Source of the DNA: Rebecca billardiae RCC1528
Taxonomy: Eukaryota > Haptophyta
NCBI GenBank assembly: GCA_965240325.2
Contig: OZ251229.1
Location: 930,001-994,000 of the forward strand
Reading direction: 5' to 3'
DNA length: 64,000 nt
The notes beneath the pieces are model-generated. The model did not search any database. It was not told where the DNA came from and saw only the letters and a program-made list of their open reading frames with translations. Below, piece by piece: positions 10,310 through 21,882 of this stretch; the stretch's first letter is position 1, and every line of letters begins with the position of its first letter. The position numbers and the translations under genes are program-made.

Positions 10310-12488
10310 ATGCTGGGCGGCGATGCCCACGGCGACGCGGAGGCGATGCTGTCGCTCGAGGCCAACTTTGGCGACCAGCTCGACGACTCGATCGGCGTCG
10401 TCAACGTGCCCTCGACATGGCGCATGCAGGCCGACACGCGCGAGGCGACCACGATGACGTCGACCATCAAGATGGTGAATGCCAAGGTGCAGGTTGTGAA
10501 GCGCGCTGACGCGGAGACGTCGACGGACGTGACGCCGGCGCCGTTCGCGGCCAGTGGGGGCGCGGAGCAGGGCGCGCTCGAGCGTTTCTTGCGTGCGCGT
10601 ACCGCGCTCACCGTCGCCGCGCTGCGCCAGAACGCGCGCTCGAGCGCGTTCGACGGCTACGACACGACGGGCGACGACGGGCTGGAGCCCGTGGAGTGCA
10701 GGCACGCGCTGAAGCACGTGGGCGGGCTGGCCTCGAACGCTCCGGAGTGCGTCACCGCCGTCGCGTGGAACTGCACGGGAGCCCTCGTCGCCGCGTCGTA
10801 CGGCGCCCTCGACGCGCGCGACGGGCAGGAGTGGCGTCCGACCAAGTCGGTCCTCGCCGCGTGGGCGGTCACGCGCCGCACGATGGACCCGAGCAAGGCG
10901 GATGTGCTGATCGAGCTGGGCGACTGCATCGCGTGCCTCGCGTTCCACCCGGAGGAGCCCACCCTCCTCGCGGGCGGCTCGTACAACGGCGACCTCCACG
11001 TCTGGGACATCGGCGACGGCTCGAACGACGACGAGCCGACCGTGCACAAGTCGACGCTGAGCGACTACACGCACCACGAGCCTGTGCTCAAGCTGGCGTG
11101 GGTGCGGATGATGCGCGGCGGGTACCAGCTGGTCTCGGCGGGTGCGGACGGGCGCGTGCTCCAGTGGCGCCCGACGGACAGCGCGCACGGCCTCCGCCAC
11201 CCCACGGGCGGCTTCACGCTCGTCGCGCCGACGGCGAGGGCGAGCGCTGCGCGCGGCGCGCAGCAGCACGCCGCGGCGTCGGCGGGCGGCGCGCGACGCG
11301 TGGTGCACGGCGTGACGGCGCTGTCATTCTCGTCGGAAGACCCGACGTCGTTCGTCGTCGGCGTGGAGGCGGGCCTCGTCCTCAAGGCCTCGCTCACCGC
11401 GTGCGAGCAGCGCAAGCCGCACACGGTGACGACAGCAGGCTCCGAGCTCGTGTGGACGGAGGACGCGGCGGTGCTGCTCTCGCGCGTGCCCTACGCCGAC
11501 TACCAGAAGACGAAGCTCAAGATCGAGAAGGTGCGCGCGGCGCGCGGCGCACGCCGCGCGGCGCGCGCCGCGCGCGCCGCCGCGCTCACACGCCCCCGCC
11601 CCCCGCGCGCGCCCGTTGCAGGCCGCCATCCTCGCGCGTGAGTACGAGGTGAGCCTGCCGATGGTGTACAACGCCAGCCCGGCCGCGGCCGCGCTCTTCG
11701 TCTCACCGGTCACCTTCTCGTACGAGCCGCACGCCGGGCCGGTGTACGACGTCGCGCACTCGCCGTTCCACCGGAATCTGTTCCTCTCGGTCTCGACGGA
11801 CTCGGCGGTGCGGCTGTGCTCCATGCTGCAGGTCCGGGCGCACCGCCGCCGCTGCGCGCGCGCGCGCGCCGCGCCCTCAGCACACGACCCAGCGCCAGCG
11901 CCGCCAACTGATCGTCGGCGCGCGCGGCCGCTGCCCTGCGCACAGGCGAATCCGCTGCTCACCTTGTACCCGAGCTCGTCGTCGGTGTTCTGCGCCGCGT
12001 GGTCCACGTCGAGGCCCACGGTCTTCGCCGTCGGCTGCGCGGACGGCAGGCTGTACGTGTACGACCTGCTCTCGCCCGACAGCTCCGGGCAACACCGCCC
12101 AGTCGAGACGCTGCAGGTCGGATCACACCCGGTGTTCTCGGTGGCCTTCAACAAGAAGTCCGCCTTGGTGGCGACCGGTGACGGCGACGGCTTCGTCAAG
12201 GTGTGGAAGCTGAGCGGCTGGCTGAGCACCATGCAGCTGATGGAGGCAGACAAGCTCGACCATTTCGTCAGCAAGCTCTCGGCTGCTGACGATGGCGAGG
12301 AGCAGGACGAGGAGGACGGCGCGGACGACACTGCGCCTCATGCCGTGGCGGGTACGAATGGGGCGGCGCAAGGCCAAGGGTCCGATGCCGAGGACGAAGA
12401 TGAGCTTGCTGCCGCTCTTGCGACGCGCGCGGAAGGAGGCGATCTCGGCGCGAGGCACGACTTGGACGACTTCGGAGAAACCATGTGA
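10310..12488 (+). CDS. DYNC2I2: Cytoplasmic dynein-2 intermediate chain 2 (WDR34/FAP133)
   Basis: Three exons, 10310-11530, 11622-11831 and 11946-12488, encode 657 residues; both introns (91 and 114 bases) are phase 0 with GT-AG ends. The WD40 propeller carries WDR34 hallmarks: VTAVAWNCTGALVAASYG, CLAFHPEEPTLLAGGSYNG with HVWDI, VSAGADGRVLQW, SPFHRNLFLSVSTDS ending in SMLQ, and VATGDGDGFVKVWKLS. The protein is part of dynein-2, the motor for retrograde intraflagellar transport. The N-terminal 100 residues are less conserved and would hold the light-chain-binding part. The C-terminal tail is acidic (DDGEEQDEEDGADD and DAEDEDELAAA), longer than in animals. The second intron is a multiple of three without a stop, so retention would not break the frame. 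With GAS8 nearby it shows that the organism builds motile flagella. Confidence 0.9.
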
Positions 12489-13919
12489 TGATGATGAATG
12501 ACGCTCCGACCGCCGACGACGGACGACGATCCGGTCATCAATCACAGTGACGAGTACTAATATTGTCTATTCAGCGCAGTTGTCAGCACCCGGCGGCGGC
12601 ATCCGCCGGCGTCATACTCCCGTCACACGCGGGTGAGCGGCGGGGCCGGCCCGTATGACATGCTGATGTCACATCATCAATCGGCCGACCCGCGCCGAAT
12701 AATCTGACTCGTATGTCGTATATCGACGTATGAGTATGACGGGCTCGGACGGCAAAATGCTGGCAGCCGCAATAACTGCATGTGCATGCATCATACAGCA
12801 TGATGAAATTCGGAACTGGCAGCGCAGATCAGCGCGGCGGCCAGCATTACAGATTACTGGCGCGCAGCCAGCGGCAGCAGGTGAGAAGTGTCTCAGAGTA
12901 GCAGACTTTATTATTAGTCTCCGCGGGTAGAGCTAGTAGTTAGTTGTCTGAAATCTGACTCTCTCGTCTCGTCATTTCTCTCTCTATCTAAATAGACAGC
13001 AATTTTCAATCGCCGATACCGAATGATCCTAATCATGCAATCGGACAGACAAAAACTGACAATCGCCGACGCCGGCATTATTGCTGTCATCAATTATTCG
13101 CGTTTATTACGGCGCGCAGAAACCAGAATCGGCACACGCGCACTCTGATGGACGCCGGCGCGTCACTCTGCCAGTCATGCTGATGCATATGACTAGCTAG
13201 TTATTGAGCGGGACTACTCTCGCACAGTGTCAGTGCACGGCCCGCGGCCGCGGGCGAGTCACGCCCGGCGGCCACTGCTGTCACTGACTGCCCGCACTGC
13301 GGCCACTGCCGAGTCACGCCGCACGCGTGCCATGTCCATAATTCTGTGAATGAATGAATGACGCGGCCGGCTAGACTCCGGATGCGGCGACGAAACTATA
13401 CTGTCAATGCTGATGAGACTCACAATACGACTAATCCGGGAATGCTGGCCGTATATAGCTCACTATAGCTGTGACTCAAATAAGCTAGTGCCGCTGCGGC
13501 AGTCCGGGCTCCGGCAGTGCGTCGGACGGCCGCCACGCCGCGTCGCCGTTATTCCGCATTTGCTCGTTCCCGTCAATCGTTCCCGTCACTCCGGTAGAGT
13601 GAGTCGTTCCGCGCAGTCTAACTCGGAACCGGACTCACGTCCGGTCCGAGTCGGCATAATGGTCTGAGTCGGGTCAGTAAGGTCATCAGTTCCGCCGAGA
13701 CTGACTCTCACACTGAGTTACTGTCTGTTATTGATGACTCTCCGGCACTGTTATATCACGCGATTAATACAGCAATATATATATATATATATTACAAGTC
13801 GTATTGCCGGGTATTAATTTATAAACGGTTAACTTAGCCGAGTTATTGAGTCTGTCTGACTCTCTGACTCTCTGAATGCCGCCGGCTAGACGGCTAGGGA
13901 CGCGGCGCCCCGGCGGAGG
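12489..13919. other. Intergenic, no gene recognised
   Basis: 1.4 kb between a 3' end and a 3' end. It is lower in GC in places, with a short (TA)n near 13774-13793 and many GAGTC/GACTC-type short repeats at 13600-13880. No domain-bearing frame was found. Confidence 0.5.
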
Positions 13920-15206
13920 CTATGCGAGGGCCGCGTGGTGCCCATTGTGCGCATCCTGCCCGCTGACGAGGCGCTCGGAGGTGAAGATTGCGTGCGCCGC
14001 CGTCCCGATGCGCTTCGCGTGTGGCCGGAGCACGTCGTGCACGCAGTGCGCGCGCGAGAGCAGCTCGGCGCAGCTCAGCGTGCCGGGCGCGGCGTTGACA
14101 ATCTGCAGCAGGCCGGGCACGCCCGAGCGGTTCTGCAGCACCTCCGCGCGGCGCGTCTCAAGGAACGCGATGACGAGCAGCACCTGGAAGTGCGCGCACG
14201 CGCCGTCGTAGGCGTGAGGCCCCGAGGCCGCCCACCACTGCTCCCACGCGTGGCACACGTCCTCGTACGACGCGAGCTCGCGCTTGAGCACGAGGAAGAT
14301 GGGCTGGAAGAGGAAGACGCACTCGCCGCCCTCGGCGACGGCGCCGGCGGCCGTGAGCGCCTTGTGCATCCGCGGGTCGATCTCCTGCAGCACCGCGAGC
14401 AGCGCCGACGTCTGCCGCCACACCCCCAGTTGCCGCTCCTCAAAGTTGATCTCGATGCGGTGCAGCAGCGCGCGGAAGCACGCAAACGAGTCGGCCTCGT
14501 CGCCCTCCATCGCGTCGAGGACGACGGCGGCGAGGTCGTTCATGCCCTGCATGTACCCGAGACGCGCGTCCACCGCGCAGTGCGAGAGCAGCAGCCGGCG
14601 CACCGGCTCGAGCGACTCGGGCGCCTTCCAGCGCTCGAGCTGCCGGTCGGTGCGCGGCACGTCCACATCGATGATGCGGCTGTACTGCGCGACCGCGCCG
14701 GCTGTGCACGCGATGAGCGCGCCGCGCCGGTCGTGTGCCGTCCACAATCGCAGCGCCTTGTTGTACTCACGCGTGCGCTCGGCTCGCAGCTTGCGCTGCT
14801 GCGCAGCCGTCGCATCCCACGGCACGATGCCGAGCAGCCGCGGCCAGATTTCGCGCCGTGCGTCCTTTGCGAGGCCGCCGGCGTACACGCGCTTGAGCAG
14901 GCGCGAAGGGTCGGCGACGGAGCCATCCGCTGCCAATAACCCGTCGCGCCGAAGCTCAGCCGCGCTCACCGGCGGGGCACGCGGCGGCAGCGGCGCGTCG
15001 TGCACCAGCTTGGCTGGGTGCACGACACCCATGGCGCCGCCGCGCCCGCCGCACGGCGCGCAGTTCTTGCGCAGGGCGAGCTGGCGGCGCATCTCCTCCT
15101 CGAGGGCGCTCTCATCGACCACGTCATTCACGCCCACTCTCGCCTTGTCGGGGCCGCCGCCGTGCGGCGCCGGCCCCCCGGAGCCGTCATCGCCACCACT
15201 GCCCAT
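13920..15206 (-). CDS. TBC-domain Rab GTPase-activating protein, TBC1D15/17-like
   Basis: Single exon, 428 residues from ATG 15206 (the longer frame from 15251 begins with TTG). The TBC domain covers about residues 110-390. It has the dual-finger motifs: the arginine finger in IIDVDVPRTDR (IxxDxxR) and the glutamine finger in LGYMQGMNDL (YxQ). KDARREIWPRLLGIVPW is the usual domain entry and NFEERQLGVW plus VFLFQPIFLVLKREL follow. These proteins switch off Rab GTPases in membrane traffic; TBC1D15/17 act on Rab7 in animals, but the partner here is unknown. Both catalytic residues are present, so activity is expected. A Gly/Ser-rich N-terminus lacks a lipid-binding domain. Confidence 0.85.
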   Translation of the reverse strand: MGSGGDDGSGGPAPHGGGPDKARVGVNDVVDESALEEEMRRQLALRKNCAPCGGRGGAMGVVHPAKLVHDAPLPPRAPPVSAAELRRDGLLAADGSVADPSRLLKRVYAGGLAKDARREIWPRLLGIVPWDATAAQQRKLRAERTREYNKALRLWTAHDRRGALIACTAGAVAQYSRIIDVDVPRTDRQLERWKAPESLEPVRRLLLSHCAVDARLGYMQGMNDLAAVVLDAMEGDEADSFACFRALLHRIEINFEERQLGVWRQTSALLAVLQEIDPRMHKALTAAGAVAEGGECVFLFQPIFLVLKRELASYEDVCHAWEQWWAASGPHAYDGACAHFQVLLVIAFLETRRAEVLQNRSGVPGLLQIVNAAPGTLSCAELLSRAHCVHDVLRPHAKRIGTAAHAIFTSERLVSGQDAHNGHHAALA

Positions 15207-15320
15207 GAGCACAGCAGCAAGGCCCCCTCCACGGTCACCTAACCACCCCAAACAGGCCAGGCAACCACCGCCGCGAATGTTTCACCTTCCAGCCTGCCAG
15301 CCACGGCTTTTTGGTGGTTG

Positions 15321-15620
15321 ATGGACGAAGCGCCACCGCCCTACAACCACAACCCTTTCCGGGTGATCCGGTTAGGAGAGCAGGGGTATTTGACGGAACT
15401 CACGCATAGTGTCTATTCTTGGGCGGGGATTGATATGATCATTATTCCGATAGGTTGCAAGGGAATCCCGACGGAGCCGACGAAGCATTTCTTTTCATCA
15501 TTGGCTAATCGGAGTGGTACCTATCCATACAACTTGCTAGCCTATGATCCGTATGAAGGCCCATTGAAAGGTAACGTAAAGAGAATCTCTCTGAGTCTCT
15601 GGGCCGAGGGGGCATATTGA
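15321..15620 (+). CDS. Small open frame of unknown function
   Basis: 99 residues from ATG 15321, in DNA clearly lower in GC than its neighbours. The predicted protein is well mixed in composition (PYNHNPFRVIRLGEQGYLT, SYLANRSGTYPYNLL-like stretches), unlike the Arg/Ala shadow frames around it. I do not recognise it. It starts 114 bases from the TBC start codon and lies upstream of GAS8. It may be a small gene, a transferred fragment or a remnant. Confidence 0.3.
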   Translation: MDEAPPPYNHNPFRVIRLGEQGYLTELTHSVYSWAGIDMIIIPIGCKGIPTEPTKHFFSSLANRSGTYPYNLLAYDPYEGPLKGNVKRISLSLWAEGAY

Positions 15621-15763
15621 CTCATATTCCGAGGTCGCTCGTGCGTCCGGACGGGTGCGTCCGGTGCGATTCCGAAGGCCGGTGAGGGGAGATTTGATTA
15701 AAACATTTCCCTGCAATTCTGCAAAAGCGTGACGGTTTCGAAAGTGCTGAGTGCCCGGTCAGC

Positions 15764-17440
15764 ATGGTGCGTTGCTGGGGCGCTTGCGAGGCTCACAACG
15801 CGCCCAGCGCGGTGGCGCGCGCTGTGCTCGACGGTGGCGGCTGACGCTCGCGCGCGCGCGCGCGTCGCATGTGCGCTGCCCACTCCCCGCCCCTCGCCGC
15901 AGCCGCCCAAGGGCGGCAAGAAGAAGGGTGGGAAGGACAAGAAGGAGAAGAAGGCGGACAAGGCTGATGGCGAGGAAGGCGCCGTCACCGTCGAGTCGCT
16001 GCAGGAGGTGATCAAGGAGCTGCGGGGCGAGCTGGAGCACGAGCGCGTGGAGCGCAACTACTTCCAGCTCGAGCGGGTGCGCGCGGCCGCCGCCGCGCGC
16101 GCACGTGGGCGCAGCCTTGGCCTGCGCGGATGCGGGCGGCGCGCTGACGGTTGGCTCGGGCGACGCGGCGGCTGCGATCCGCGCGCGCGCAGGACAAGAT
16201 CAACACGTTCTGGGAGATCTCCAAGAAGGAGCTGGAGGACAAGAAGGCGGAGCTGCGCAACAAGGACCGCGAGGCCGAGGAGCTCGAGGAGCGCCACCAG
16301 GTCGAGATCAAGGTGTACAAGCAGAAGGTGAAGCACCTGCTGTACGAGCACCAGAACTCTGTCGCCACGCTCAAGTCGGAGGGCGAGCTCGCGCTCAAGC
16401 TGCAGCAGGACGACCACTCGCAGCGCGAGGCGGAGCTGAAGAAGGACAAGCGCTCGCTCAAGCTCGAGCTCAAGGAGCTCGAGCTCTCGCAGGAGGACGT
16501 GATCCGCGAGCTCAAGCAGGAGCACGACAAGAACACGACCAAGCTGCGGCAGGAGTACGAGCGCAACGTCAAGGAGCTGCAGCTCAAGTACGAGAAGAAG
16601 ATGAAGCTGCTGCGCGACGAGCTCGAGCTGCGCCGGAAGGTGGAGATCCTGGAGATCCAGGAGCGCAAGAACGCGCACATCAACGAGCTCATGCGCAAGC
16701 ACGAGAAGGCGTTCGGCGAGATCAAGAACTACTACAACGACATCACGCACAACAACCTCGACCTGATCCGCTCGCTCAAGGAGGAGGTCGCCGACATGAA
16801 CAAGAAGCTCGCGGCGAACGAGAAGCTGATGTTCGAGATCGCACAGGAGAACAAGAAGCTGTCCGAGCCGCTCACGCGCGCGCTCAAGGAGGTCGAGAAG
16901 CTGCGCCACGAGCTCGCCAACTACCAGAAGGACAAGATGTCGCTGCAGAACGCCAAGTCGCGGCTGCACGTGCTCGAGACACAGCTGCGCGACCTCACGT
17001 GGGAGCACGAGGTGCTCGAGCAGCGCTTCGCCGCGGTGGAGAAGGAGCGCGACGAGCTGTACGAGCACTTCGAGAACACCATCTACGAGGTGCAGCAGAA
17101 GTCGGGCTTCAAGAACATCCTCCTCGAGAAGAAGCTCGAGGCGCAGGCCGAGTCGCTCGAGAAGAAGGAGGCGCAGCTCGCAGAGGTGCTCAACGCGTCC
17201 AACCTCGACCCGACCATCCTCGGCACCGTCGCGAAGAAGCTCGACGACGTGCTCGACGCGAAGAACGCGGCGGTGAAGAACCTGCAATACGAGCTCGACC
17301 GCGTCACAAAGGCGCACAACGACGTCATCCGCGTGTACGAATCGAAGCTGACCGAGTTCGGCATCCCGGTCGAGGAGCTCGGCTTTAGGCCACTCGTCAC
17401 AGCAACGGGCACGGGGCCGGCCGGCTTGGTCGCATCCTGA
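15764..17440 (+). CDS. GAS8: GAS8/DRC4, nexin-dynein regulatory complex subunit 4
   Basis: Three coding exons, 15764-15766, 15903-16076 and 16193-17440, give 474 residues, close to animal GAS8. The first coding exon is only the ATG, directly followed by a GTGCGT donor; the acceptor after a C/T-rich run yields [15 protein letters not shown], the expected Lys-rich GAS8 start. The second intron (16077-16192) joins ERNYFQLER to [20 protein letters not shown]. Further hallmarks are [54 protein letters not shown] and [19 protein letters not shown]. Almost the whole protein is coiled coil. In the axoneme it forms the base and linker of the nexin-dynein regulatory complex needed for coordinated beating. 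Confidence 0.93.
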
Positions 17441-18335
17441 TTTTTTTCAAACATTTATATCGCACTGGTGGTAGCTGGTCCAGTCATCATCATACACCGT
17501 CGACGATATGAATGCCCGGGGGCAGTGTGCGGAGTCCGGCGGGGCCGCGGGGACTGTCACAGGACATGCATGCCGACACGGGTGACAGGTCAGTCAGTCA
17601 GTCTCACAGACACAGTCTGACGAGACTGAGAGTGAGACTGTCTGACTGAGGTCAGAGGTGTCACGAGGCCCGTTCACTCACCGTTGTCCGTTGACCGGCG
17701 GACTGTGTCTGTCACAGACAGTCACAGTATAGTCGCCCGGACCCGGCCGTGCGGCGGCTCGGCGGCTCGGCCAGGGCCCAGGCCCAGCGGCCCCAGCGCC
17801 AGCGGCTCCCAGCGCCAGCGTCGGGACCGACGACCGTGTCCGTCACGCACGTCAGCCGTCCGTCAGGCACCGTGACCGTCGGCACCGGGCCACCGCCCGC
17901 CGCGCCCGGCGGCCCGCCGGCCCCGGCGGCCCCGGGCCCGGCCCCGCCGGTGCGGTCGGCACTGACACTTGACAGGCTCGGCTGCCCGTCTCGTCCGCCG
18001 GCGGAGTCCGGTCCGATGACGTCCTCGACAGACTCACAGAGTGAGTCAGTCGACTCTCGATCGAGTCTCGGAGTCGGAGTCTCAGTCTGTCTACTCGCCC
18101 TCGGCCACTCCGGGGCCCGTCCGCGTGGCCGACAGTCCGTGGCCGTGGCCGTGGCACTATGACTAGTAGTAGTAGTAGGTTTTAAATTAGGTAGAAAGAA
18201 CTATCCGTCTATATCGTCTGCCTATTCAGTATTCAGCGGCCGCCACAGCCACAGGTCGCACACCGCACAAGCCCGAAGCCGGCACGGTCCGATGGAAGAC
18301 CACAGCGCCCCACGCCGCGCCGCCGGCCGCGCCTT
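17441..18335. other. Intergenic, no gene recognised
   Basis: It holds short imperfect palindromes of CAGTCTGACGAGACTG type near 17615-17640, then very GC-rich Pro/Ala-type low complexity. It lies between the 3' end of GAS8 and the duplicated block. Confidence 0.45.
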
Positions 18336-18484
18336 CTGATCTCTCGCGAGCGGCTTTGGAGTTTGGTCGCTGCGTGCACGCGCCGACGCTCGGCAGCTCG
18401 ACAGCCCAGCAGTGAGCCTGACGGCAGACGCGGCTGCAGGCCGCAAGGCGCGGCCCCATCAGCCGAGCAGCCATCGACGGCGAC

Positions 18485-19596
18485 TCAATCCTCCTCCTCC
18501 TTTGCCGCCTTCGCCACGGCCTCCGCCGCTGCCTTGAGGTCCGCCGGTACGAGGGTGTGCTTCTTGCCGGACTCGTCGCACACCCATGAGATCTCCAGCT
18601 CGAACGCCTTCTCCTTCTCGTCATGCACGCTGTACATGATCTTGGCGAGCTCGGTGACCGCCTCCCTGCACGTGATCGTGCTCAGCGGCAGCTTCTCCAG
18701 AAGCGACTTGGCCGCCGTCTTGCCCTTGCCCACGGCCGAGGCGAAGTGGCGCTGCGCGAGGGCGGGCGGGGCGCGCGCAGGTCGCGGGGCGCGGGAGCTC
18801 AGCGCGCGCTCTTCCACCGGCACGGACGGGTGTTGGCGCAGCTCGGCGCGCGCTCACGTAGGACAGGCCGGACGGGTCGATGTCGTACAGCTGCGGACCC
18901 TCCTCGTCGTAGCTGCCGATGAGCACGGAGGTGCCGAACGGCCGCAACCACCAGTACATCGTGTGCAGATGCATGTACCCCGACAGCCTGCTCGCCAGCA
19001 CCTGCCCCGAGATCGGATCGCCGTAGAAGGCGCGGTAGGCCTTGGCCTCCGACCGGCCGCGGTTCATCACGTTGCGAGCGTCGGCCATCACGCCGGAGAC
19101 GGCGAGGCCGACGTGCTGGTCGAGGTGGAAGATACGCCTGTGCGTTCCCTCGACCATCATCTTTGAGACTAGCGACTTCTCCACGCCGAGGACCACGCCA
19201 TCGACACACTTGATCCCGATGGCCGTCGATCTGTGTGGTCAGGGTGCCAGGGCGCGCGCGTGTGCGTGCAGGTGAATGGGCGCGTGCGCGGCCGGGGCGC
19301 GTGGCGGCGCGGCGCGCCTGGATGCGGACCAGACGAGGCCGCGTCCTCATCGCCCCGCGCACGCCGTGAAGCCCCGCGCGCACCCGCTCGTGTCCACTGC
19401 CTTGACTGCATACTCGATCTGGAAGATCCGGCCGTCCGGCGAGAACGTCGACGTCGATTGATCGTACTGCGGGGCGCGGCGTGTGGCGGGGTGGGGTCTC
19501 AGATGCAGAATGCCGTCTCGCCTGCCGCGTGCTCGAGCCGCCGCCGGCCACGGCTCGGCGTGCGCGCGCACTCACCCCTGTGCCGATGGAGGACAT
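18485..19596 (-). CDS. PSMA3: 20S proteasome subunit alpha type-3 (copy 1)
   Basis: Four exons, 19596-19576, 19466-19384, 19230-18858 and 18751-18485, encode 247 residues. The first exon is seven codons, MSSIGTG, followed by a GTGAGT donor. Exon 2 supplies [20 protein letters not shown], the alpha-subunit N-terminal signature; its phase 2 junction gives [10 protein letters not shown]. Exon 3 carries DGVVLGVEK and [25 protein letters not shown]. Exon 4 resumes with [16 protein letters not shown] and ends in the acidic KEEED tail. The subunit is part of the outer ring that gates the proteolytic chamber. MSSIGTGYD and the length fit alpha-3 (plant PAG1) rather than another alpha subunit. It is head to head with the TIR-like gene. 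Confidence 0.93.
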
Positions 19597-19784
19597 GGTG
19601 ACCGCGACGCGCGCCGCCGCCGCCTCGCGCGGTGTCGAGTCCGGACGTGCCGGACAACCGGACTAAAAGCCGGCCAGGCGGCCACAACAACCCGGTTCAG
19701 CGCGAAACTCGCAAAGCAAGCCAAGGTCGGGGCCCGCCGTGACCCACAGCCACGCGGTCGGCTTAACGTCGTTGCCTTGCCACG
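19597..19784. promoter_or_regulatory. Divergent promoter region, PSMA3 / TIR-like gene
   Basis: 188 bases separate the two start codons. In copy 2 the same interval has grown to about 2.3 kb by a transposon insertion, which makes this a natural test of how far the two promoters depend on each other. Confidence 0.5.
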
Positions 19785-21882
19785 ATGAGCTCTGGTCCTC
19801 GCATGCGCACTGCCGAGCTGGCGCCCGCTGATGGTGGCGAGCACGATCCCACGGGCCAGCAGCGCACTGAGCGATCCTTGGCAAGCCTCGCCATACGGGG
19901 GTCGCTCGCGCACGCTCGCGACGAGGTGTGCGCCTGCTACCGCGCGCGCGCCTCTGCCTTCCCACCCGTTGCGTTGTGCGCGATGTGCTGACCGCCCACG
20001 TCGCGGCCCTATGCCCCCAGGGTCGTAAGCGCCAAAGGGCGATTCAACTCCCCGCCATCACTATGGGGCTGACCTTGTTCGCATTCTCGCTCGCGGTTGG
20101 CACGGTGACCCTGCCGAACATGTCGACCGAGGCCCACCGCGTCACGCGCAACGTGGTGATCATCACGACGTACACTCTGGGCGCGCTCTTCCTGCTGCTC
20201 GCCCTCATCCCGACCCAACGGCGCGTCGTGCGGATCGGCGTGGTGCTGTACGCGCTCTTCATGGTGTACACCGTGTGGGCGTTCCTCATCCTCCAGGTCG
20301 TGCCGCACTCGCAGGCGCTGGCTGAAGGCACGAGCGCGTGCAATGGCGCGGGGTTCACCTCCGTTGCGTGCAACCTCGTCCTCGTGAACTACGTGCAGGG
20401 CCTTGTTGTCGGGCTCGTTCACGTGTGCGCCATCGCCCTCGTGCTGTACAGCATTCGCTCGGCGCGCACCCCGGCACGTGCGCAGCTCGACCTCATCTGG
20501 AGGACGTTTGCGGTGACGCAGATTGTGATGGGTGCGATGTCCTTCGCTGCAGACATCGGCGCCTCAGCGGGCGCCCTGCCGTCGAGGATCGCCCCCTTCT
20601 CGTACTCGTCGGTGCTGCTCGTGACTGGCGCGGTCGCTGCGTCCGGCCGCCTGCGCGAGGGTGTGCAGGCGTGGCTCGCATCGCGCAGCGCTCGCATGAC
20701 GTCGGCCACGAGCATCAGCGTGCTGCTCAACGGGCTCTCGGCGGACGAGGTGATGCAGCTGGCGCAGAGCTCGTTCCGCTCCGTGGGCGCGGAGAAGATC
20801 GACGCCAACGGGCTCTCCGGCCGGCTCTCCGCAGCAGAGTGCCTCCGCCAGTCGCAGCCCGCAGCGTTTGGCAGCGTGGACGCGTTTGTGTGCCACTCGC
20901 ACCACGACAGCGCGGAGGAGCGGGTCGAGCAGCTGCGGCTGTGGGCGGCCGACTTCACTCGCACGCACGGGCGCGCGCCGCGGCTGTGGGTCGACCGCTA
21001 CTGCTTCGAGGCGAATCCCGTTGGGGCGGGCATGGCGTGCCTGCCCGTCTTCATTGCGGGATGCGACCGCATGCTCGTCCTCCACGGCCCGACGCTCCAC
21101 GAGCGCCTGTGCGCGCTCGCACGCGCGGCCGCGTGCGCGTGTGCGCACGCGCGTGCGCGCTCGCACCGTGCGTGGATCGGGGCGCCCGCAGCTCGCCGCC
21201 CGGAACTCGCGCTCGAGCCGCGCCGTGTGCACGGGCCGCCCACTGCGCTTCCTGACCCCTTCGTGCGCTCCGCCACACCCCGCCCATGCGTGTCGTGGCG
21301 TGCTGCAGCTGGTGCATCGTCGAGCTCTTTGTCGACCTCACCATTGGCGCGGAGCGCTCTGGCATGATGGATGTGGTGCGGCTGCCAGGCATGACGGACG
21401 CCGCGTCAGACCTCATTGAGAATTTTGACGCGAATCGTGCACAGTGTACCCACGAGGACGACCGGCAGACGCTCCTGACGGTGATCGAGGCCTATCCTGG
21501 CGGCATTGCTGCGTTCAACAGCGCGGCTGCTGGCATGCTGACAGGGCCGCTCCACGCACCGGTGGAGTTGGGCCGCCCGGTGCGCTCGCGCCGAGTGGCG
21601 CCCGGAGGAGCAGCAGAGGAGCCGGCTGCACGTACTCCGGCGCAGGCCGCCGGCGTGGCGATGAATCATTGGACAATGGAGGCCGCGGCCATGCTCGGCA
21701 TCGTGCGAACTGAGCCGTCGGCGCACGCGTTGGGGTTGCAGCGAGCATCGCCCAGCGATGCTTCGGATGCAGCACAGTCTCAGGCAGGCATCGCCACTGC
21801 GCGCGGCCCGCGCACCGCAGCTCGTGTCCGTGACGACGACGACGACGATGCCCGCACTGCGACAACCGTAATTGCAGTCTGA
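19785..21882 (+). CDS. Polytopic membrane protein with TIR-like domain (copy 1)
   Basis: Three exons, 19785-19925, 20021-21108 and 21309-21882, encode 600 residues. The N-terminus is soluble. Residues about 60-290 hold six or seven hydrophobic segments (for example LTLFAFSLAVGTVTL, VIITTYTLGALFLLLALI, VVLYALFMVYTVWAFLIL, LVGLVHVCAIALVLY-like and YSSVLLVTGAVAAS). At about 333-420 lies a TIR-like fold: VDAFVCHSHHDS, PRLWVDRYCFE, ACLPVFIAGCDRMLVLHGP and RLWCIVELF. The WCxxEL motif, which in TIR NAD-cleaving enzymes carries the catalytic Glu, is restored by splicing (Glu415); the intron (200 bases, GTGCGC...GCAG) sits just before the Trp. The tail is low complexity with an Asp run. This membrane-TIR-like architecture is common in algae and oomycetes, with no known function to my knowledge. 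Enzymatic activity is inference. Confidence 0.75.

Noticed and set aside
13935-15321. Long plus-strand frames opposite the TBC gene
   Set aside because: They are antisense shadows of a gene with clear TBC motifs.
16058-17388. 419- and 427-codon frames overlapping GAS8
   Set aside because: Leu/Val-rich and Arg/Ala-rich shadows of a coiled-coil coding sequence.
18336-18484. Separate short gene downstream of PSMA3 (both copies)
   Set aside because: The frames are not preserved between the two copies, which differ by small indels here.
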